A stretch of DNA of 15,923 bases, taken from the NCBI GenBank assembly GCA_964519365.1, contig CAZFHP010000033.1, forward strand, positions 1 to 15,923, given 5' to 3'. Below are positions 8,642 to 14,081 of this stretch, one piece after another; the first letter of the stretch is position 1; the number at the start of each line of letters is the position of its first letter. Below the pieces are notes generated by a model. The model was not told the origin of the DNA and searched no databases. It saw only the letters and a program-made list of their open reading frames with translations. The position numbers and the translations under genes are program-made. This DNA comes from CAZFHP01 sp964519365 (GTDB taxonomy: Bacteria; Babelota; Babeliae; Babelales; RVW-14).

Positions 8642-11299
8642 GTGAAAAAAGTTTATGTAATTTTTTCTTGTGTTAGCTTTTTCGTTAGCTTTTTTGTGTG
8701 TGCACCCGTTTGTGCAAAACTTAACTTTGCAAATTACAATGCGCATATTGTGCTCAAAGAAAATACGTCTAAACTTGTTGTGCAAAACTCTGAAAAAATT
8801 AAGGGCTGGTCAGAGTTTTCGCTTGTACGGGACTTTGGTGACGCGCTAGCAAGTACGTGGGTTGAGGGCTATTCAAGCCCTGTAACGATTAGTACTGGTG
8901 GCAGCAGCGCCCCTACTAATAATCTTGTTATCTCGAATAGCAATGCTATCATGGCCAACCCATTGTTAAGTGGCTTTAGTGATGCTGAAAAAGCAGATAT
9001 TTTAGAAAAAGCCCGGACGTATAGCAACGCGTTTGTCTATTGCTGCAAGAATACAAGTAATAGTTTACGTTATGGCATTAAGAATAATAGTAATGCACTT
9101 GTGTATATAACTTCTGGTGCTGGTGATATTACACCTATTGCTCGAACAACAAGTAATGCGTTTGTGTATTGCTGCAAGAATACAAGTAATGCTTTAGTTT
9201 ATGGGATTAAAAATAACAGTAACACGATACTTGTTTTGAAAAATATTCTGTGGGGGAGCGAATCTTCAAAAGCGACGAGTGCAGCGCTTGTCTATTGTTG
9301 CAAGAATACAAGTAACGCGTTTAATTACGGGATAAAAATTTACGACGAGCATCAAGTATACTCAGGCGATAGTACTGAGCAAAATTTTGTGTATTTCAAA
9401 AATGGTTTTACAGTAGATGCGCATAAAACGCTTGCGCTTAACACACCTGTGCCCGTTACGGGAAATATAAACTTACAAGATCTTGGGATCATAGAATTAC
9501 AGAACGATCTTAATGTAAGCTCGAATGCATACTTAACAAGTGGGGGAATAATAGATGGCAACGGTTACTCGTTAGTTTTATCGTGTAGCTTTAGTATTCC
9601 AGAAAACAAACAGTTGCACATAGTTAGCGATACGATTATTAACGGTCACGGGACAACGTTATATCTTGAGCCTCACGCTCGTATAGTTGTCGATCATGGC
9701 GTAACGTTAACGCTTAAAAATATTCGCATCAAGAATACACGTAATAATTTATCAAACCCAATAATTCGTCCAACAGGTCATGGGGCACGTGTAGCCCTAC
9801 AAGATGTCGAACTTGCACTTGCTGACGACTTTATATTTAGAGACGGCCAGTTATTTATTCACGACGACGTTCTTGTTACAGGTTCTTCAAAATTTTCTTA
9901 TCGAAGTTCTCGAGAAAGTTACATCTGTGATAGTGCGACACTTGGGTTTGATAAAAACACGACGTTCTTTTACTACCCAAGTACATGTGATAACAGTTTG
10001 ATTCATATGCAAAGCAAAACGTCGGGCATGTACTTTGACGGAGCAACGTTGCTTACTACGCATACGGGCATACGATTAAGTCGGGGGCTATTATGTTTGG
10101 ATAATAACGTGACGCTTAGTAGTGCATCAGAGACATTGTTTACATCTTTATCAAGTAGTCCTATTGACCAAGTAGAATTTGTGCAGAGTGTGTATAGTGC
10201 TACATGGAGCCCTGATGGACAGTTCTTGGCGATAGCGGCTTTATTTGCTGCTGGAAATTATCAAGTGCGTATATATCGATTTGACGGGGTAAGTTTATCG
10301 CTTCTTTCAGGGGCTCAAAAAGATATTGGAAGTTATTGTCGCGGTGTTGAGTGGAGTCCTGATGGGAAGTATTTAGCCATTGGTGGAGAATCAAACGTTA
10401 ACAAAGAAGTTCGTGTGTATTGTTTCAATGGGACGGTTCTTATTGATCTTCTTGACGCTCAGGTTGAAGTTGGAACGACTGTTTTTTCAGTGTCATGGAG
10501 TCCTGATGGTAAATATTTAGCGATTGGACGCAGTACTACGAGTGGCACAAATGTTCGGGTATATTCTTTTGATGGAACGTCTTTGTCTTTGCCCGTTGCT
10601 ACTCTTAGTTTGTCCCAAGAGGTTCGATGTGTTGATTGGAGTAAAAACGGTACTTATTTAGCTATTGGGATATATGAAGATACAGTACAGAATGAGGTGC
10701 ATGTATATCGTTTTACAGGAATGTCGTTGGATTATGTTCATAGTAAAAACGTAGATATTACCATAAGATCAGTTAAATGGAGCCCTGATGGGAATTATTT
10801 GGCAATAGGGTGTGCTGATCTGAGTGATGAGCTTAATGAAATTCGTGTGTATAGCTTTAATGGTGTGACATTAACACAAGTTGCACAGGAAGATGTTTAT
10901 GTTGGAGTAAAAAGTGTTGCTTGGAGCCCTGATGGCAAATATTTGGCCGTTGGTGCATGGCTTGATGCAACAGCAGGAAAGTATGAGGTGCGTTTTTATG
11001 ATTTTGATGGAAGTTCGTTAACGGACCTTAATGTTGGTCAAATTGATGTAAGTAATCCAGTTGAACATGTTGAGTGGAGCCCTGATGGTAGGTATTTTGC
11101 GATTGGTGCTTGGAATAATGATTTAACAGAATTACGTGTTTATCGCGTTAATTATCGTTTTGATACGATGGCTCAATCTTTTAATAACGGGATAATATTT
11201 GGCGACTCTTCTCAATTAGATGGTGATCTAGACGTGCAAGTTTTAGCTGGAGCACGTGTAAATATAGTGGGCAAGGTTTTAGACGATTCGAGCTTTTAG
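8642..11299 (+). CDS. Exported SNA-repeat, scaffold and 7-blade propeller protein (gene 3)
   Basis: This 885-residue protein starts at GTG. The signal peptide is about 1-25 (KK, hydrophobic core, V-C-A). Residues 26-105 form a segment shared only with genes 4 and 5 (landmarks NYNAHIVL, GWSEFS, NNLVISNSNA). Residues 128-234 carry the hendecad array with YCCKN at 133, 176 and 218. Residues 235-495 are the beta-helix-like scaffold with IIDGNGYS, IINGHG, DGQLFIHDDV and YYPST. Seven blade cores have Trp at 522, 571, 619, 667, 713, 761 and 812, which fits one complete seven-bladed propeller. The last 41 residues form the cap ending in VLDDSSF. Blades have the AIGxxxxNEVRVYSFDG style. The protein is probably anchored or released outside the cytoplasm and binds a ligand I cannot name. 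No enzyme motif is seen. Confidence 0.92.
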   Translation: MKKVYVIFSCVSFFVSFFVCAPVCAKLNFANYNAHIVLKENTSKLVVQNSEKIKGWSEFSLVRDFGDALASTWVEGYSSPVTISTGGSSAPTNNLVISNSNAIMANPLLSGFSDAEKADILEKARTYSNAFVYCCKNTSNSLRYGIKNNSNALVYITSGAGDITPIARTTSNAFVYCCKNTSNALVYGIKNNSNTILVLKNILWGSESSKATSAALVYCCKNTSNAFNYGIKIYDEHQVYSGDSTEQNFVYFKNGFTVDAHKTLALNTPVPVTGNINLQDLGIIELQNDLNVSSNAYLTSGGIIDGNGYSLVLSCSFSIPENKQLHIVSDTIINGHGTTLYLEPHARIVVDHGVTLTLKNIRIKNTRNNLSNPIIRPTGHGARVALQDVELALADDFIFRDGQLFIHDDVLVTGSSKFSYRSSRESYICDSATLGFDKNTTFFYYPSTCDNSLIHMQSKTSGMYFDGATLLTTHTGIRLSRGLLCLDNNVTLSSASETLFTSLSSSPIDQVEFVQSVYSATWSPDGQFLAIAALFAAGNYQVRIYRFDGVSLSLLSGAQKDIGSYCRGVEWSPDGKYLAIGGESNVNKEVRVYCFNGTVLIDLLDAQVEVGTTVFSVSWSPDGKYLAIGRSTTSGTNVRVYSFDGTSLSLPVATLSLSQEVRCVDWSKNGTYLAIGIYEDTVQNEVHVYRFTGMSLDYVHSKNVDITIRSVKWSPDGNYLAIGCADLSDELNEIRVYSFNGVTLTQVAQEDVYVGVKSVAWSPDGKYLAVGAWLDATAGKYEVRFYDFDGSSLTDLNVGQIDVSNPVEHVEWSPDGRYFAIGAWNNDLTELRVYRVNYRFDTMAQSFNNGIIFGDSSQLDGDLDVQVLAGARVNIVGKVLDDSSF
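9023..9343 (+). repeat. Hendecad SNA/YCCKN array in gene 3 (residues 128-234)
   Basis: An 11-residue unit, SNAFVYCCKNT then SNSLRYGIKNN then SNALVY, recurs with exact 11-residue phase. A block of these units repeats three times, 43 and 42 residues apart (YCCKN at 133, 176, 218), with variable linkers between blocks. A hendecad phase is known from right-handed coiled coils, so helical packing is a reasonable inference. The invariant Cys-Cys pair in an exported protein could be a disulfide or a metal site. Confidence 0.85.
10175..11149 (+). repeat. Seven WD40-like blades in gene 3
   Basis: The seven cores are 46-51 residues apart, and six of seven read WSPDG (the fourth is WSKNG). The regular spacing and the count match a single closed seven-bladed propeller. 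The array runs straight from the end of the scaffold into the C-terminal cap. Confidence 0.88.
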
Positions 11300-11312
11300 A
11301 AGATAAAGAAGA

Positions 11313-11399
11313 CCCCCTTCGACGTTGCTCAGGACAGGCTTCGTCCGTCTACGCTAAAGCTACGACGAGACTACGACGAGACTCCTCAGGGCGAACGGG
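11313..11399. repeat. GC-rich palindromic intergenic element
   Basis: This element occupies most of the 131-base gap and is far richer in GC than its surroundings. Its ends CCCCTTCG (11314-11321) and CGAACGGG (11392-11399) pair over 8 bases with one C-C mismatch. CTCAGG occurs near both ends (11329-11334 and 11385-11390). Inside are TCGTC/GACGA arms and an 11-base tandem duplication. The ends resemble a widespread type of REP-like element with CCCTTCGAC and CTCAGGGCGAACGG halves; this is recall, not a database match. It is probably a dispersed repeat placed between genes 3 and 4, and it could act on transcript stability. No T tract follows. Confidence 0.6.
11360..11381 (+). repeat. Perfect 11-base tandem duplication inside the intergenic element
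   Basis: CTACGACGAGA occurs twice back to back (11360-11370 and 11371-11381). It is probably a slippage product within the palindromic element and may vary in copy number. Confidence 0.8.
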
Positions 11400-11416
11400 A
11401 TAAGAAGGGACAAGCG

Positions 11417-11423
11417 AAAAGGG
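11417..11423 (+). promoter_or_regulatory. Ribosome binding site of gene 4
   Basis: AAAAGGG ends 7 bases before GTG at 11431. The stretch AGGGTAAAAG followed by one base and GTGAAGAGG is shared with gene 5 (14071 onward), so the duplication that made the two genes included the translation start region. Confidence 0.6.
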
Positions 11424-11430
11424 TAAAAGA

Positions 11431-14049
11431 GTGAAGAGGTTTTTGAGAGTTTTTTTACAGGTGAGTTTAATAAGTGTACTTGTTGGCATACTTTGTGTTC
11501 CCGTACGAGCATCAATAGAGTTTACAAATTATAACGCTCATATTTTGTTGGCACAAGATAGCTCGCAGGTTGCCTTGAATAATGTCGATAAAGTTTCGGG
11601 TTGGCAGGAGTTTTCGATTATTAAAAATCTTGCCAGCAAACAAGCAAATGAATGGGTAGAAAATTATTCAGGCACGCTTACAATTAGCCCCGGGGGCAGT
11701 GCGTTGCCTGCGAATAATTTAATTGTCTCAAATAGTAATGCTCTTGTTCATGGGCCAATAGCTGGCGGTTTTAGTGATGCAGAAAAAGATAATTTTATAG
11801 AATTTGTTCAAACAGATAGTAATGCGTTTGCCTATTGTTGCAAGAATACGAGTAATGCTCTAGTCTATGGGCTTAAGAATAACAGTAATACGATTGTCAG
11901 TTATTTTCAGCCAGTTTTAGATTTAGCTCAAAGCACAAGTGACGCTTTTGTGTATTGCTGCAAAAACGTAAGTAATACACTTGTGTATGGGGTTAAGCAC
12001 AATAGTAACGTATTGGCAAGTATTAGTGTTAGTGGGATAGAAGATTTTTTAGCAAAAGCTAACAGTCGTGCGATTATCTATTGCTGCAAAAATACAAGTA
12101 ATGCGTTTAAGCATGCTATAAAAGTTTACGACGATCATCAAGTATACGCAAGCGATAGTACAGAGCAAAATTTTGTGTATTTCAAAAATGGCTTTACGAT
12201 CGGGGTACATAAAACGCTCGTGCTTAACACACCTGTGCCTGTGACGGGAAATATAAATTTACAAGATCTTGGGATTATAGAATTACAAAACGATTTGTAT
12301 TTGGGCTCAAATGCGTATTTAACAAACGGGGGAATAATAGACGGTAACGGTTATTCGCTTGTTCTGTCATGTAGCTTTAGTATTCCAGAAAACAAGCAAT
12401 TGCATATAGTAAGTGACACGATTATTAATGGTCATGGGACAACGTTATTTTTAGAACCGCATGCCCGTATAGTTGTTGATCATGGCGTAACGTTAACGCT
12501 TAAAAATATTCGTATCAAAAATACGCGTAATAATTTAGCAAACCCAATAATTCGCCCAACGGGTCATGGCGCTCGTGTGGCCCTACAAGATGTCGAGCTC
12601 GCGCTTGCTGACGATTTTATATTTAGAGACGGACAATTGTTTATTCACGACGATGTTCTTGTTACAGGCTCTTCAAAATTTTCGTATCGATCTTCTCAAG
12701 CAAGTTATATCTGTGATGCTGCGACGCTTGGCTTTGATAAAAATACGACGTTCTTTTATTACCCAAGTACAAACGACAATCACCTAATAAACTTACAAAG
12801 CAAAACAGCAAGTGTCTATCTTGACGGAGCAACGTTATTAACAACACACACAGGTATGCGATTAAGTCGTGGGCTATTGTGTTTTGATAATAACGTAACG
12901 TTAAGTAGTACGGGAATAACACGATTAGGGGTTGATTTTAGTAATGTTCTTGTTACCCAAGATGTGGATGATCCGTTTTATTCGTTTGGTTGGAGCCCTG
13001 ATGGCCAGTATCTAGCAACAGGTGACACGGAAGGTGTTTTAAAAGTATTTAAGCGAGAAGAATTATTTTCTGGGAGCGCGTCTCCTGTATTTAATTACAA
13101 GATTGGAGGCTCCCTTTTGTCTTTAAGTTGGAGTCCTGATGGACAATACTTAGCAGCAGGAGATTCCCTTGGGTGGCTAAAGCTTCTTAAACGAGAAGAT
13201 TTAATAGCCGGAGTTAATGTTAAAATATTTAATAGTGATATAGGCTATGATTTATGGTCTTTGCATTGGAGCCCTGATAATAAGTATTTGGCAACGGGTG
13301 CAAAATATGGTCGATTAAAAGTATTTAAGAAAGAGGATTTGATCAGTGGAAGTGTAAGTACTCTTTTTAATCAGGATATAGGATCGGATTTATGGTCTTT
13401 GCATTGGAGTCCTGATGGTAAGTATCTTGCTGCTGGTTCTAATACTGGGATGTTAAAAGTTTTTAGTTTGGCATTGCATATTCTTCTTGATGATCAGACA
13501 AATCCTATATTTAGCCAAGATATTGGTGATTACTTATTGTCTTTAAATTGGCATCCAAATGGCCAAATTTTAGCGGTAGCAGATAGTGCTCAGGTTCATG
13601 TATTTGATATGGATATACATATTTTAAATAATACGAAGGTTAATCCGGTATTTAGTCAGATGTTTTTCGATAACATTTATCATGTTAAGTGGAGTCCTGA
13701 TGGACAATATTTAGTTGTGATTGAAGCTTTTGGTAGGGTTAGTATTTTTAGTTATGACCGGCATATTCTTATTGACAGCAAAACGAGCCCTGTGTTTCAA
13801 TATTCGATGGGGGTTGGTTTGAAGGTCGTGGACTGGAGCCCTGATGGAAACTATCTTGCTATTGGGGATGCTATTGGTTATTTGAAAATATTTGATGCTC
13901 GTTATTGTTACGATACAAATTCGCAATCTTTTAATAACGGGATAATATTTGGTGATCCATCTCAGCCAGACGGTGACTTAAATGTACAAGTACTTGCTGG
14001 GGCACGTGTGAATATAATTGGCAAAGTTTTAGATGATTCGAGTTTTTGA
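11431..14049 (+). CDS. Exported SNA-repeat, scaffold and 7-blade propeller protein, variant blades (gene 4)
   Basis: This 872-residue paralogue of gene 3 starts at GTG and ends in TGA. The signal peptide is about 1-27 (K-R, hydrophobic core, V-R-A). The N-terminal shared segment is at 28-105, the hendecad array at 130-233 with YCCKN at 135, 175 and 217, and the scaffold at 234-493, close to gene 3. Seven blade cores have Trp at 521, 567, 613, 659, 707, 754 and 802. The blades differ from those of the neighbours: instead of VRVYSFDGSSLT they have G-x-L-K-V-F followed by a charged R-E-E-L or K-E-D-L stretch, then PVF and a D-I-G connector. The last 41 residues match gene 3 at 37 positions. The protein thus has the same frame with a different propeller, which suggests a different ligand. 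Part of the scaffold (12180-12428) is identical in DNA to gene 5. Confidence 0.92.
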   Translation: MKRFLRVFLQVSLISVLVGILCVPVRASIEFTNYNAHILLAQDSSQVALNNVDKVSGWQEFSIIKNLASKQANEWVENYSGTLTISPGGSALPANNLIVSNSNALVHGPIAGGFSDAEKDNFIEFVQTDSNAFAYCCKNTSNALVYGLKNNSNTIVSYFQPVLDLAQSTSDAFVYCCKNVSNTLVYGVKHNSNVLASISVSGIEDFLAKANSRAIIYCCKNTSNAFKHAIKVYDDHQVYASDSTEQNFVYFKNGFTIGVHKTLVLNTPVPVTGNINLQDLGIIELQNDLYLGSNAYLTNGGIIDGNGYSLVLSCSFSIPENKQLHIVSDTIINGHGTTLFLEPHARIVVDHGVTLTLKNIRIKNTRNNLANPIIRPTGHGARVALQDVELALADDFIFRDGQLFIHDDVLVTGSSKFSYRSSQASYICDAATLGFDKNTTFFYYPSTNDNHLINLQSKTASVYLDGATLLTTHTGMRLSRGLLCFDNNVTLSSTGITRLGVDFSNVLVTQDVDDPFYSFGWSPDGQYLATGDTEGVLKVFKREELFSGSASPVFNYKIGGSLLSLSWSPDGQYLAAGDSLGWLKLLKREDLIAGVNVKIFNSDIGYDLWSLHWSPDNKYLATGAKYGRLKVFKKEDLISGSVSTLFNQDIGSDLWSLHWSPDGKYLAAGSNTGMLKVFSLALHILLDDQTNPIFSQDIGDYLLSLNWHPNGQILAVADSAQVHVFDMDIHILNNTKVNPVFSQMFFDNIYHVKWSPDGQYLVVIEAFGRVSIFSYDRHILIDSKTSPVFQYSMGVGLKVVDWSPDGNYLAIGDAIGYLKIFDARYCYDTNSQSFNNGIIFGDPSQPDGDLNVQVLAGARVNIIGKVLDDSSF
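11818..12129 (+). repeat. Hendecad SNA/YCCKN array in gene 4 (residues 130-233)
   Basis: Three blocks are spaced 40 and 42 residues apart. Each opens with a YCCKN hendecad followed by an SNA/SNT hendecad in 11-residue phase. Linkers differ from gene 3 in sequence and slightly in length, while the Cys pairs and SN positions are kept. The third block ends in IKVYDDHQVY, the junction to the scaffold. Confidence 0.85.
12180..12428. repeat. 249-base segment identical to 14840-15088
   Basis: Every base matches the segment 2660 bases downstream in gene 5. The homologous stretches immediately outside differ at many synonymous and replacement sites. The tract lies inside the scaffold-coding region. 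Confidence 0.9.
12964..13902 (+). repeat. Seven variant WD40-like blades in gene 4
   Basis: Cores are 46-48 residues apart, the most even spacing in the window. Five read WSPDG, with WSPDN (third) and WHPNG (fifth) as variants. Recurrent elements are LKVF, a basic-acidic pair, SPVF or NPVF, and DIG before the next core. The SFDG element found in the other genes is absent. Confidence 0.87.
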
Positions 14050-14070
14050 AAAAAATAAAAAAATAAAAAA

Positions 14071-14074
14071 AGGG
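14071..14074 (+). promoter_or_regulatory. Ribosome binding site of gene 5
   Basis: AGGG lies 7 bases before GTG at 14082, preceded by an A-rich run that fills the 32-base gap after gene 4. This is the same arrangement as in gene 4. Confidence 0.6.
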
Positions 14075-14081
14075 TAAAAGC

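Noticed and set aside
14041..14081. Terminator after gene 4
   Set aside because: The TTTTT/AAAAA arms around one base are a simple A/T run, not a GC-rich stem with a T tract, and the gap contains the ribosome binding site of gene 5.
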